Shown in pieces: positions 45,029 through 53,432 of a stretch of DNA of 64,000 bases (positions within the stretch are counted from its first letter, which is position 1; each line of letters opens with the position of its first letter). Position numbers and translations under genes: made by a program. The notes below the pieces were generated by a model that worked only from the letters and a program-made list of their open reading frames with translations, was not told the origin of the DNA and ran no database searches. Source of the DNA: Propioniciclava sinopodophylli (lineage in GTDB: Bacteria; Actinomycetota; Actinomycetes; Propionibacteriales; Propionibacteriaceae); the NCBI RefSeq assembly GCF_004324755.1, contig NZ_SDMQ01000002.1, forward strand, positions 186,001-250,000, in the 5' to 3' direction.

Positions 45029-46240
45029 GTGAGCAGGGTCCTGCTGAATGTCGAGGAATACCTCGCCGAGGTGCTGGCCCTCGTCACGCCCCTTCCCGAC
45101 GTCGAGCGCGTGGCCCTGCGCGAGGCGTCCGGCCGCACGCTGGCCGAGCCCGTGCTGGCCCGCGGCGACGTGCCCGCTTTCGCCAACTCCGCCATGGACG
45201 GCTACGCCGTGCGCTCCGCCGACCTCGTACCCGGCGTCACCCTGCACGTCGCCGGCGAAGTCCTCGCCGGCGCGTCGGAGGACCCGGTCTTCGGCGGCTG
45301 CGCCTGCGTGAAGATCATGACCGGCGCCCCCCTCCCCTCGTGCGCGGACGCCGTCGTGCCCGTCGAGCAGACCACGCCCGTCGAGGGCGGCGTCCGGATC
45401 GACGCCGTCGTCGAGCGCGGACGCCACGTCAGGCACGCCGGCGAGGACCTCCGCGCCGGCGACCTGGCACTGGACGCCGGCGTCCGGCTCGACGCGCACG
45501 CGCTGGCCGCCGCGGCCGCCGCCGGGGTTCCCACCCTCGCCTGCGTGCGCCGCCCCGTGGTGGGCGTGATCGCGACCGGCGACGAGCTCATCCCGCCCGG
45601 CCAGGCGCTGGGACGCGGGCAGATCTTCGAGTCCAACGGAACGCTGCTCGCCGCCCTGCTCACGCGCGACGGCGCCACCCCCCGCACCCCGGACGCGGTG
45701 CGCGACACCCCTGAGGACCTCACCGCGGCGCTGGACGCCCTCGCCCCCGCGTGCGACCTCATCGTCGTCTCCGGCGGCGTCAGCGTCGGGGACGCCGACG
45801 TCACCCGCATCGTGCTCGAGGCTGGCGGGGCGCGGTTCCGCCACGTCCGGATGCAGCCGGGCAAGCCGCAGGGCTGGGCGCGCTGGGGCGCGGGGGGCGT
45901 CCCCGTGGTCGCGCTGCCCGGAAACCCGCTGTCGGCCGCGATCAGCTACGAGACGTTCGTCGCCCCCGCCCTCGACCGGCTGCACGACCGCCCCACCCCC
46001 GGCTGGTCGGTCGCCGTGGCCACCGTGGGCTGGGACTCACCGCCCGGACGCCGCCAGCTCATCCCCGTCGTCCTCGACGTCGACACAACCGGCCGCCAGC
46101 TGGCCCGGCCCGCGCACCGCCGCGGGTCGGCGTCGCACATGGTCACCTCGCTCGTGCTCGCGGACGGGATCGCCGCCGTCGGCGAGGACGTCACCACGGT
46201 CGCCCCCGGCGACCTCGTCGCCGTCAGGAGGCTCCCGTGA
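45029..46240 (+). CDS. moeA: molybdopterin molybdotransferase
   Basis: A 403-residue enzyme that inserts molybdate into adenylated molybdopterin. Motifs: VPAFANSAMDGYAVRSADL, VKIMTGAPLP.CADAVVPVE, GVIATGDEL, GQIFESNGTLLAALL, SGGVSVGDADV and ALPGNPLSA. Length is normal. GTG 45029 has GAGGAG about ten bases upstream and follows moeB by 25 bases. GTGA overlap couples it to moaC. Confidence 0.96.
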   Translation: MSRVLLNVEEYLAEVLALVTPLPDVERVALREASGRTLAEPVLARGDVPAFANSAMDGYAVRSADLVPGVTLHVAGEVLAGASEDPVFGGCACVKIMTGAPLPSCADAVVPVEQTTPVEGGVRIDAVVERGRHVRHAGEDLRAGDLALDAGVRLDAHALAAAAAAGVPTLACVRRPVVGVIATGDELIPPGQALGRGQIFESNGTLLAALLTRDGATPRTPDAVRDTPEDLTAALDALAPACDLIVVSGGVSVGDADVTRIVLEAGGARFRHVRMQPGKPQGWARWGAGGVPVVALPGNPLSAAISYETFVAPALDRLHDRPTPGWSVAVATVGWDSPPGRRQLIPVVLDVDTTGRQLARPAHRRGSASHMVTSLVLADGIAAVGEDVTTVAPGDLVAVRRLP

Positions 46241-46716
46241 CCGAGATGCCGTTCACCCACCTCGACGCGTCCGGCAGCGCCCGAATGGTCGACGTGACCG
46301 CCAAGCAGCCGACGGTGCGCGCGGCCACCGCCGCGGCGTCCGTCGTCGTGTCCGCCGACGTGGTCGACCTGTTGCGTTCGGGCGACGTGCCCAAGGGCGA
46401 CGTGCTCGCGGTGGCCCGCATCGCGGGCATCCAGGCCGCGAAGAAGACCCCCGACCTGCTGCCGCTGGCGCACGTCATCGGCGTCCACGGCTGCGAGGTC
46501 GACCTGACCCTGCGCGACGACGGCGTGGACGTCCGCGCCACCGTGCGCACCGCTGACCGCACCGGGGTCGAGATGGAGGCGCTCACGGCCGTCAGCGTGG
46601 CCGCGCTGGCGATCATCGACATGGTCAAGGGCTTGGACCGCTTCGCCCACATCGAGCACGTGCGCCTGCTCGCCAAGGAGGGCGGCCGTTCCGGCACCTG
46701 GAAGCGGGAGAACTGA
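46237..46716 (+). CDS. moaC: cyclic pyranopterin monophosphate synthase
   Basis: A 159-residue MoaC that, with MoaA, converts GTP to cyclic pyranopterin monophosphate. Motifs: ARMVDVTAKQPTVRAATAAA, KKTPDLLPLAHVIGVHGCEV, and GVEMEALTAVSVAALAIIDM with MVKGLDR (active-site Lys). GTG 46237 overlaps the moeA stop. Confidence 0.97.
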   Translation: MTEMPFTHLDASGSARMVDVTAKQPTVRAATAAASVVVSADVVDLLRSGDVPKGDVLAVARIAGIQAAKKTPDLLPLAHVIGVHGCEVDLTLRDDGVDVRATVRTADRTGVEMEALTAVSVAALAIIDMVKGLDRFAHIEHVRLLAKEGGRSGTWKREN

Positions 46717-47561
46717 TGTACGACGCGATCATCGTGGCCGGCGGGCAGGGCTCGCGCATGGGCGGGGTGTCCAAGGCCGACCTCGACATCGGCGGACGCC
46801 GCCTGCTCGACATCGTGCTCTCGGCCGTCACGGGCGCCGCGACCACGGTCGTGGTGGGCGACGTGGCCGTGCCCGACGGCGTCCTGCTCACGCGCGAGGA
46901 CCCGCCCGGCACCGGCCCCGCCGCCGGCCTGCTGGCGGGGCTGGACGCCGTGGGCGCCCCCGCGCCGTGGACGCTCGTGCTGGCCTGCGACCTGCCGGAC
47001 GCCCCCGCCGCCGTCCGCCGCTTGACGGACGCCCTCGCCACGGCCCCCGAGGAGGCCGACGGCCTGTGCCTGCGGGACGCCGGCGGCGAACTGCAGCACC
47101 TGGCCGCCCTCTACCGGACGCCCGCGCTGCGGTCCGCGTTCGCGGCGTGGGGCGACCCCGCCAACCGCTCGGTGCGGGGCGTGATGGCGTCCCTGTCCCT
47201 GCTGCCGGTAGACCCGGGCGGCGCCTCGGTCGAGGACCTCGACACCCCCGAGCAGCTCGCCCACTGGATCGCCTCGCACCCCGCCGCCCCCGGCAGCGCC
47301 GAGGACGACAAGCGCGACTGGCGGACGTTCGTCGAGGACGCCTGCGCCCGGCTCGGCCTCGACCCGGCGGGCATCGACGAGCACGCGATCCTGCGCCTGG
47401 CGCGCCGCGTGGCCCACCAGGGCGCCCGCCCGATGGCGCCCGTGTCCGGATACATCCTGGGGCTGGCGCTCGGCGCCCGTCCCGACGCCGACCCCGCGAT
47501 GGTGATGGCCGAACTGCAGGACGCCATCGCCACGGCCCCCGAACCCACCCTGGAGGACTGA
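46716..47561 (+). CDS. mobA: MobA-like nucleotidyltransferase fused to DUF6457
   Basis: 281 residues. Residues 1-190 are a MobA-type GTP:molybdenum cofactor guanylyltransferase: IIVAGGQGSRMGGVSKADL (nucleotide loop with the catalytic Lys) and LVLACDLPDAP (metal Asp). It would build the MGD form that NarG needs. Residues about 200-281 are a DUF6457 domain (WRTFVEDACARLGLDPAGID; RPMAPVSGYILGLALGARPD), a second copy of the protein at 43553. ATG 46716 overlaps the moaC stop by one base. Confidence 0.92.
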   Translation: MYDAIIVAGGQGSRMGGVSKADLDIGGRRLLDIVLSAVTGAATTVVVGDVAVPDGVLLTREDPPGTGPAAGLLAGLDAVGAPAPWTLVLACDLPDAPAAVRRLTDALATAPEEADGLCLRDAGGELQHLAALYRTPALRSAFAAWGDPANRSVRGVMASLSLLPVDPGGASVEDLDTPEQLAHWIASHPAAPGSAEDDKRDWRTFVEDACARLGLDPAGIDEHAILRLARRVAHQGARPMAPVSGYILGLALGARPDADPAMVMAELQDAIATAPEPTLED

Positions 47562-47800
47562 TGGCCCACGTCCGCTACTTCGCCGCCGCCGCCGAGGCCG
47601 CCGGCGTCCACTCCGAGTCGGTCGACGCGCCGACGCTCGGCGAGCTCCGCCAGGCGCTGGTCGTCGCGCACGGCGCGTCGTTCGCCGGCGTCCTCGACCG
47701 CTGCTCGGTCCTGGTCGACGGCGCCAACACCGCCGATCCCGGAGCCCCGCTGGCCGAGGCCACGCTCGTCGACGTTCTGCCCCCGTTCGCCGGGGGCTGA
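47561..47800 (+). CDS. moaD: molybdopterin synthase sulfur carrier subunit
   Basis: A 79-residue ubiquitin-fold protein ending in Gly-Gly (LPPFAGG), the carrier that MoeB activates and MoaE uses to make molybdopterin. The opening AHVRYFAAAAEAAGVHSESV and VLVDGANTADPGAPLAEATL fit MoaD. ATG 47561 overlaps the mobA stop by one base. It is the last gene of the forward nar-Moco operon; a palindromic element follows within 18 bases. Confidence 0.93.
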   Translation: MAHVRYFAAAAEAAGVHSESVDAPTLGELRQALVVAHGASFAGVLDRCSVLVDGANTADPGAPLAEATLVDVLPPFAGG

Positions 47801-47817
47801 CCGCCTGCGGCCGGGGT

Positions 47818-47902
47818 GTGTGCATTTCTATGGGGCGGAAACCGCCGCACAGCAATGCCCAGACCCCGGCGTCGACGTGTTTCGCCCCATAGAAATGCAC
47901 AC
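47818..47902 (+). repeat. palindromic element, left copy (forward orientation)
   Basis: Perfect 20-bp inverted arms, GTGTGCATTTCTATGGGGCG at 47818-47837 and its complement at 47883-47902, enclose 45 bases. The arms are A/T-richer than the genome. A second copy in opposite orientation is at 48977-49061, and the interiors are also alike. Besides being an element it can fold as a terminator for moaD. Confidence 0.8.
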
Positions 47903-47945
47903 GGAAGGGGCGCGCCACAGGGCCAGACGGCCGAACCGCGACAGT

Positions 47946-48893
47946 TCAGTCAATGACGATGTGGGAGGGACCCTGGCCTCTCCTTGCCGACACGACCACG
48001 GCCAAGGCATCACGGAAGCGCCCCATATCCTCGTACAGGGTCCTCGGGGCGACGGGGACGACGTGGATCTGCTGCTCCTCATATCCCAGGTCCCTGGTCA
48101 GGGTCCGTTCCCAGCGATCCGCGCCCGCGGCGTCCACGCCACGGTGGTACTTCTTCGAGTGCACCTGCACCGCGACGCCCTCGCCGGGGAAATATCCGTC
48201 CGGCACCCCGACGAACACGCCTGCACGCGTGGACAGGCGCGGGTTCGAGAGCATCCGTGGGAACCGGTGATCCTGGCGGATCGCGTCCCCCAGCACCGCT
48301 TCGGGGCGCGACCATGCGCCCTGCCTGAACGCGACGATCGCTTCATGGACGCCGCGGGTTCCGGCGTCACCCCCGTCTGCCACCTCCCGAGCCAGGAGTT
48401 CCTGAGTCGTCCGACGCGCGTACAACATCGCCAACGTCGCAGCGAGCAGATCGTTGCCCGACAATTCCTTGAACCGGCCCGCATCGGCGAGTGAGCGCTC
48501 GAGGGAGGCGACGGTGACATCCGATCGGACGAACTTCCGGGGCGCCCGCCGTGAGCGGACGGTGAGCATGCCCAGGCTGTTGCGCCGGGTCCGGCAGTCG
48601 GGCGGGACGAGGAAGCGGATCACTTCCGGCTTGGGCAGATCCTCCACGCCCCAAAGCTTGAGCGACGCGACCCCCGTCAACGCCGCCGCCGGCCCGGCCC
48701 ACAGCCCGCCGGCGATCCTCAGCAGCGGCTCGGGCCACGGACCCACCGTCGCGGCGTACACGGCCCGGGTGACGCGGCGTCCGGCCAGGGCGAACTCGTG
48801 CAGCTCCCACTCACTGAACCCACGCTCCCTGAGTTGGGCCGTCGTGGCGAAGCCAAACTGGCTGGGGATGGAGGGAAATGGTCTGTCGCTCAT
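47946..48893 (-). CDS. DUF559/AbiEi-like protein with altered nuclease site
   Basis: A 315-residue protein of the actinobacterial group that joins an AbiEi-antitoxin-like N-terminus (FGFATTAQLRERGFSEWELH, then RRVTRAVYA) to a Vsr/DUF559-like nuclease fold at the C-terminus. The expected D-(x)n-ExK site reads VPDGYFPGEG then VAVQVHSKKYH: D232 is kept, Q243 replaces Glu, K247 is kept. Such proteins are common and mostly uncharacterised; an antitoxin or DNA-damage role is speculative. No AbiEii toxin gene is next to it. It lies alone between two inverted palindromic elements, so it may be a small mobile cargo. Confidence 0.65.
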   Translation of the reverse strand: MSDRPFPSIPSQFGFATTAQLRERGFSEWELHEFALAGRRVTRAVYAATVGPWPEPLLRIAGGLWAGPAAALTGVASLKLWGVEDLPKPEVIRFLVPPDCRTRRNSLGMLTVRSRRAPRKFVRSDVTVASLERSLADAGRFKELSGNDLLAATLAMLYARRTTQELLAREVADGGDAGTRGVHEAIVAFRQGAWSRPEAVLGDAIRQDHRFPRMLSNPRLSTRAGVFVGVPDGYFPGEGVAVQVHSKKYHRGVDAAGADRWERTLTRDLGYEEQQIHVVPVAPRTLYEDMGRFRDALAVVVSARRGQGPSHIVID

Positions 48894-48976
48894 GCCGAGA
48901 CGATGGGCGGTTGGGCGGCCGTCCTGTCACCCAATCTCCGAGCCTGTGGACAACGTCGCACACGCCCCTCGACCTC

Positions 48977-49061
48977 GTGTGCATTTCTATGGGGCACAAC
49001 CTGCCCGCAGAGCCCCGCGGGCGCTTCTGTGCTGCGGTTTTCGCCCCATAGAAATGCACAC
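48977..49061 (-). repeat. palindromic element, right copy (reverse orientation)
   Basis: Arms of 19 bp, GTGTGCATTTCTATGGGGC at 48977-48995 and complement at 49043-49061. Read on the minus strand, the interior starts GAAAACCGCAGCACAGAAGC, against GAAACCGCCGCACAGCAATG in the left copy, so the two copies are in opposite orientation. Confidence 0.8.
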
Positions 49062-49081
49062 GGGGGGGCAGCAAGGCCGTG

Positions 49082-49627
49082 CTACCGCGGCGGGAGGCCC
49101 GTGGCGAAGCCGTCGATGGAGGTGGCGTTCTTGTCCGCCTGGTAGCGGGCGATGCCGTCGGGGCCCTTGTTCTGGGCCCACTGCGGCATGAGGTCGCGCT
49201 GTCCCTCGTAGCTGTACAGGGGGACGCCGAACCCGCACGAGGTCTGGCACTGGTCCACGTCCACGACGTAGACCTGCCGGGCGCCATCCATGGGCGGGAA
49301 CAGGGCGAGGAGCTCGTCCCACTCGGGGTCCGGCGGCTGCACCATGCGGGCGGTGCCGTACAGGCGCAGGATCCACGGCTTGCCCTCGACCGAGCAGAAC
49401 ATCAGCGTCATCCGCGGGTTGGCGAGCACGTGGGCGGCGGTCTCGTTGCCCGAGCCCGTCCCGTTGAGCCACGCGACCCGGTTCGGCCCCAGCACCCGGA
49501 ATGAGTCCAGCCCCTTGGGCGACACGTTGACGCGCCCGGTGGGTGCAGCCGTCGCGACGAAGAACATGTGCTGCTTGGCGATGAAGCGCACGAGTTGGGG
49601 TTCGATCGTGTCGTAGAAGCTGCCCAT
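49082..49627 (-). CDS. pyridoxamine 5'-phosphate oxidase-family flavin protein
   Basis: A 181-residue split-barrel protein of the PPOX class. Typical segments: FIAKQHMFFVATAAPTGRVN, VSPKGLDSFRVLGPNRVAWL, NGTGSGNETAAHVLANPRMT and LRLYGTARM. These resemble FMN- or F420-binding reductases of actinobacteria; the cofactor cannot be fixed by eye. VDQCQTSCGFGVPLY near 137-151 holds two Cys. TAGGTT seven bases before ATG, which includes the moaA stop codon, predicts a leaderless transcript. Confidence 0.8.
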   Translation of the reverse strand: MGSFYDTIEPQLVRFIAKQHMFFVATAAPTGRVNVSPKGLDSFRVLGPNRVAWLNGTGSGNETAAHVLANPRMTLMFCSVEGKPWILRLYGTARMVQPPDPEWDELLALFPPMDGARQVYVVDVDQCQTSCGFGVPLYSYEGQRDLMPQWAQNKGPDGIARYQADKNATSIDGFATGLPPR

Positions 49628-49634
49628 GGCGCAG

Positions 49635-49640
49635 AACCTA
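49635..49640 (-). promoter_or_regulatory. -10 box TAGGTT made from the moaA stop codon
   Basis: On the minus strand, TAGGTT is followed by seven bases and ATG at 49627. The TAG (49640-49638) is the moaA stop. Confidence 0.45.
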
Positions 49641-50684
49641 CCCCCCGATGGCGCTCATCGGACGCCGCGGCTGCAGGAATCCCGGGTCGTTGATGCCGTG
49701 CCCGGGCAGCTTGACCGCCAGACTCGCGTGGATGCGCCGGATGATCTCGCCCCGGTCGACCCCCTCACGCAGGGGCGTCCGCAGGTCCGACTCGGCCGTG
49801 GCGAACAGGCAGTTGCGCAGCTGGCCGTCGGCGGTCAGTCGCAGCCGGTCGCACGCGCCGCAGAACGGGCGGGTGACCGAGGCGATGATGCCGACGGTGC
49901 CGAGCGGGTCACCGTCCGGCTCGCCCTTCGACGAACTCAGGGACCCGAGGGGGCGGACGCGGTAGCGCTCGGCCGGGGCGGCCCCCCGGCCCGGGATCGC
50001 CTCCAGGTCGAACGCCTCCGACAGCCACGCCTGCACCTCGTCGGCGGTGACCATGCCCTCGCGCGTCCAGGTGTGGCCGGCGTCCAGCGGCATCTGTTCG
50101 ATGAAGCGCAGCTCGGCGTCGCGCTCCAGCGCGAACCGCAGCAGGTCGACGGCCTCGTGGGTGTTCACGTCGCGCAGCAGCACGGTGTTGAGCTTCAGCG
50201 GCCCCAGCCCGGCGGCTCGGGCGGCCTCGATGCCGGCGAGGGTGTCGTCCAGGCGGTCGCGCCGGGCCATCCGCCGGTACGTCTCCGCGTCCAGGGTGTC
50301 GAGCGACACGTTCACCCGCGCCAGCCCCGCCTCGGCCAGCGGCTCGGCGAGCTTCGCCAGCCCGATGCCGTTGGTGGTCATCGACACCTCGGGGTGGCCC
50401 CCCGGCCCCGACAGGGCCGCGATGCTGGCCACGATCGCGACGATGTCGGCGCGCAGCAGCGGCTCCCCACCGGTGAGCCGCACCTCGGAGATGCCGGCCT
50501 CGACGGCGATACCGACCAGCTCCACGAGTTCGTCCAGCGTCAGCAGGGACGCCTTCGGCAGCCATGGGACGCCCTCGCCGGGCATGCAGTAGGTACAGCG
50601 CAGGTTGCAGTGGTCGGTGAGGGAGACGCGCAGGTCGCGGTGCTCGCGGCCGTGGCCGTCGACCAGCAGGGGCAGGTTCCTCAC
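49638..50684 (-). CDS. moaA: GTP 3',8-cyclase (radical SAM)
   Basis: A 348-residue MoaA carrying out the first step of molybdenum cofactor synthesis with MoaC. N-terminal radical-SAM cluster CNLRCTYCMP; C-terminal second cluster CGACDRLRLTADGQLRNCLF; SAM site RLTGGEPLLR; and the C-terminal Gly-Gly (MSAIGG) needed for activity. GTG 50684 overlaps the moaE stop in GTGA; the frame stays open upstream through moaE but that part is not MoaA. Confidence 0.96.
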   Translation of the reverse strand: MRNLPLLVDGHGREHRDLRVSLTDHCNLRCTYCMPGEGVPWLPKASLLTLDELVELVGIAVEAGISEVRLTGGEPLLRADIVAIVASIAALSGPGGHPEVSMTTNGIGLAKLAEPLAEAGLARVNVSLDTLDAETYRRMARRDRLDDTLAGIEAARAAGLGPLKLNTVLLRDVNTHEAVDLLRFALERDAELRFIEQMPLDAGHTWTREGMVTADEVQAWLSEAFDLEAIPGRGAAPAERYRVRPLGSLSSSKGEPDGDPLGTVGIIASVTRPFCGACDRLRLTADGQLRNCLFATAESDLRTPLREGVDRGEIIRRIHASLAVKLPGHGINDPGFLQPRRPMSAIGG

Positions 50685-51130
50685 GCTCCGTCCCCCAGGC
50701 CGAGGTTCGACCAGACGCGGCGCCCCGAGGCCTCGGTCTGGTGCTTCCAGATGGGCAGCTCGGCCTTGACCGCCTCGACCAGGGCGGAACACAGCGCGAA
50801 CGCCTCCGCCCGGTGCGGGGTGGCGACCGCGCACACGAGGGCGACCTCCCCCACGTTCAAGCGCCCCACCCGGTGCGACAGAGCGACGGACGCCTCGCCG
50901 GCCGGGTCGAGCTCGCCGATCACCCGCTCGGCGATCCGCCCCAGGACAGCCCCGGCGTCCGGGTGGTGGGAGTAGTCGATGCCGACGACCTCGCCGGCCG
51001 CCTCGGGGTCGTGGTCGCGGATGATGCCGGTGAACGTCGCCATCGCCCCCGCGCGCGCTGAGGTGACCAGCGCGGCGTGCTCGGCGACGTCGAGGACGCC
51101 GGTGGTCACGGCTGCCCGTTCCAGCCCCAT
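50681..51130 (-). CDS. moaE: molybdopterin synthase catalytic subunit
   Basis: A 149-residue MoaE that transfers MoaD-bound sulfur to the pyranopterin. Motifs: GAMATFTGIIRDHD, DYSHHPDAGA, ALSHRVGRLNVGEVALVCAV, and PIWKHQTEASG with the conserved Lys. ATG 51130 overlaps the mog stop by one base (TGATG). Its partner MoaD is encoded on the opposite strand, 3 kb away. Confidence 0.95.
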   Translation of the reverse strand: MGLERAAVTTGVLDVAEHAALVTSARAGAMATFTGIIRDHDPEAAGEVVGIDYSHHPDAGAVLGRIAERVIGELDPAGEASVALSHRVGRLNVGEVALVCAVATPHRAEAFALCSALVEAVKAELPIWKHQTEASGRRVWSNLGLGDGA

Positions 51131-51603
51131 CAGTGGTCTCCTCCATCCAGTTGATCGAGCAGGTGGGCGACCAGCGGGAGGACGACCTCCAGCCCCTCGG
51201 TGACGGCCCGGGGCGAGCCGGGCAGGTTGACGACGACCGCGTCGCCGGCCACGCCTGCCAGCCCGCGACTCAGGTAGGCGTGCGGTTTGCCGGACCACGC
51301 GCGCAACAACTCGGGGATGCCCGGGATCTCCCGGTCGAGGACGCCGCGGGTCCCCTCCGGCGTCCGGTCGCGTGGGCCGAGCCCGGTGCCGCCCGACGTC
51401 ACGACCAGGCGTGCGCCGGACGCCAGCGCCGCACGCAGGGCGTCCGCCACCGACTGCTCGCCATCGGGGATGACCGATGACGTGACGTCGTAGCCCGCCC
51501 CGGCCAGCAGTGTGATCGCCGCGGGGCCCGATGCGTCCGCCCGCTCGCCCGCGTGGCACCGGTCGGAGACGGTGACCACGTGGGCGTGCGGGCGGACGGG
51601 CAT
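51130..51603 (-). CDS. mog: molybdopterin adenylyltransferase (Mog/MoaB type)
   Basis: A 157-residue enzyme that adenylates molybdopterin before MoeA adds molybdenum. Motifs: VVTVSDRCHAGERADASGPA, VVTSGGTGLGPRDRTPEGTR (binding loop), and VVVNLPGSPRAVTEGLEVVL. First gene of mog-moaE-moaA. TAGCCT seven bases upstream of ATG predicts leaderless transcription, independent of the peptide transporter genes before it. Confidence 0.94.
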   Translation of the reverse strand: MPVRPHAHVVTVSDRCHAGERADASGPAAITLLAGAGYDVTSSVIPDGEQSVADALRAALASGARLVVTSGGTGLGPRDRTPEGTRGVLDREIPGIPELLRAWSGKPHAYLSRGLAGVAGDAVVVNLPGSPRAVTEGLEVVLPLVAHLLDQLDGGDH

Positions 51604-51610
51604 GTGGGTC

Positions 51611-51616
51611 AGGCTA
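51611..51616 (-). promoter_or_regulatory. -10 box TAGCCT, leaderless start of mog
   Basis: On the minus strand, TAGCCT is followed by seven bases and ATG at 51603. Confidence 0.45.
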
Positions 51617-51623
51617 CCTCGCG

Positions 51624-53432
51624 TCAGGAGACCAGGTGCTCCCGCTCGATGATCGCGTCGCGCAGCTCGCGGCGCTTGCGCTGCTCGTCGGGGTCGGGGA
51701 CCGGGACGGCCGACAGCAGGCGCTGCGTGTACGGGTGCTGCGGGCGGGTCACGATGTCGAGGGTGTCGCCGACCTCGACCAGGTGGCCGCGGTGCATGAC
51801 GGCGATGCGGCTGGACACCTGCTCGACGACCGCGAGGTCGTGGCTGATGAACAGGCAGGCGAAGCCGTACTGCTCCTGCAGCTCCTTGAAGAGCTTCAGG
51901 ACGCGGGCCTGGACGGACACGTCCAGGGCCGAGGTCGGCTCGTCGGCGATCAGCAGCTTCGGGTTCAGCGCGAGCGCGCGGGCGATGCCGATGCGCTGGC
52001 GCTGGCCGCCGGACAGCTCGTGCGGGTAGCGGTTCCGCATCGCGCGCGGCAGGTGCACCGAGTCCAGCAGGTCCTCGACCTTCTTGCTCAGCGCGGCGCC
52101 CTTGAGGCCCTCGTGCAGGAACAGCGGCTCGCCGATGGACTCGCCCACGGGCAGGCGCGGGTTCAGCGAGGAGCCCGGGTCCTGGAACACGATGCCGACG
52201 GTCTTACGGAAGGGCTTGAGCTCCTTGACCGACTTGTTCGTGATGTCGAACCCGCCCACGGTCAGCTTGCCCTCGCGCACCGGCAGCAGCGCGACCGCGG
52301 CGCGGCCGAGCGTGGTCTTGCCGGAGCCGGACTCGCCGACCAGGCCGACGACCTCGCCCTGGTCGACGCGCAGGTTGATGTGCTCCGCGGCCCGGAACTC
52401 GGGACGACGCCCCTGCTTCGGGTAGACGATTGCGACGTCCTCCATGAGGAGGGCGGGCTCGGTGTTCGTGCGCGCGGCGCTGAGCGGGACGGGGTTGCCC
52501 TCGGTCTCGATGACCGTGTTGGGCCGGTCTGCCAGGTCGTCGTCGTCCACGTGTTCCGCCAGGTGCGGGACGGACGCCAGCAGCTGCTGGGTGTAGGGGT
52601 GACGGGGGTTCTTGAAGATGTCGTGGCTCGAGCCGTGCTCGACGACCTTGCCGTCCTTCATCACGATGATGCGGTCGGCCATGTCGGCGACGACGCCCAT
52701 GTCGTGGGTGATGAGGATGATGCCCGCGCTGACCCGTTCGCGCAGCTCGCGCATCAGCTTCAGGATCTCGGCCTGGACGGTGACGTCGAGGGCGGTGGTG
52801 GGTTCGTCGGCGATCAGGAGCTTCGGCTCACACGCGAGCGCTTGGGCGATCATGATGCGCTGGCGCTGGCCACCCGAGAGCTGATGGGGGAACTTGTTGA
52901 AGCTGTCCTCCGGCTCGGGGATCTCCACCATGCGCATGAGCTCGATGGCGCGCGCCTTGGCCGCCGCCGGGTTCATCAGGTAGTGCGTGCGGAGCGTCTC
53001 CACGATCTGGAAGCCGACGGTGTAGACCGGGTTGAGAGCGGTCATCGGCTCCTGGAAGATCACCGAGATCTCGTTGCCGCGCACCTCGCGCAGCTCTTGG
53101 ATCGACATGCCGACCAGCTCGGTGCCCTTCAGGTCGGCCGAGCCGGTGGCGCGGCCCGTGGGCGGCAGGAGGCCCAGCAGGGACATCGACGACTGGGTCT
53201 TGCCCGAACCGGACTCGCCCACGATGGCCAGCACCTCGCCGGCCTTGAGCTCGTAGCTCATGTTCTCGACGGCGGTGAACCACTCCTGGCCGACCCAGAA
53301 CCGGACGGTCAGGTCCTGGACCTTCAGGATCGTGTCGCCCTTGGCCACCGGGCCGCCGGTGTCGCGGGAGAGCTTGATGGCGTCGGTGAAGACCGAGCGC
53401 GCCTTCTCGGGGTGCTGCTGCGGCTGGCTCAC
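51624..53432 (-). CDS. peptide ABC transporter, fused double ATPase (OppD-OppF)
   Basis: 602 residues with two complete ATPase domains in one chain. First half: Walker A GESGSGKTQ, signature LSGGQRQRIMIAQAL, Walker B LLIADEPTTALD. Second half: GESGSGKTT, LSGGQRQRIGIARAL, LLIADEPTSALD. Each half ends with the oligopeptide-type tail (HPYTQQLLASVPHL; HPYTQRLLSAVPVP). It powers uptake of peptides or similar compounds through the adjacent permeases. GTG 53432 overlaps the permease stop in GTGA. Confidence 0.95.
   Translation of the reverse strand: MSQPQQHPEKARSVFTDAIKLSRDTGGPVAKGDTILKVQDLTVRFWVGQEWFTAVENMSYELKAGEVLAIVGESGSGKTQSSMSLLGLLPPTGRATGSADLKGTELVGMSIQELREVRGNEISVIFQEPMTALNPVYTVGFQIVETLRTHYLMNPAAAKARAIELMRMVEIPEPEDSFNKFPHQLSGGQRQRIMIAQALACEPKLLIADEPTTALDVTVQAEILKLMRELRERVSAGIILITHDMGVVADMADRIIVMKDGKVVEHGSSHDIFKNPRHPYTQQLLASVPHLAEHVDDDDLADRPNTVIETEGNPVPLSAARTNTEPALLMEDVAIVYPKQGRRPEFRAAEHINLRVDQGEVVGLVGESGSGKTTLGRAAVALLPVREGKLTVGGFDITNKSVKELKPFRKTVGIVFQDPGSSLNPRLPVGESIGEPLFLHEGLKGAALSKKVEDLLDSVHLPRAMRNRYPHELSGGQRQRIGIARALALNPKLLIADEPTSALDVSVQARVLKLFKELQEQYGFACLFISHDLAVVEQVSSRIAVMHRGHLVEVGDTLDIVTRPQHPYTQRLLSAVPVPDPDEQRKRRELRDAIIEREHLVS

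Noticed and set aside
47816-49061. Insertion sequence with transposase
   Set aside because: The block has inverted repeats and one gene, but that gene shows no transposase motif and I could not define target duplications by eye.
49638-51146. MoaE-MoaA or longer fusion in one open frame of about 500 codons
   Set aside because: MoaE is encoded in a different frame with its own ATG and stop. The MoaA similarity begins at GTG 50684, so the extra codons are the shadow of moaE.
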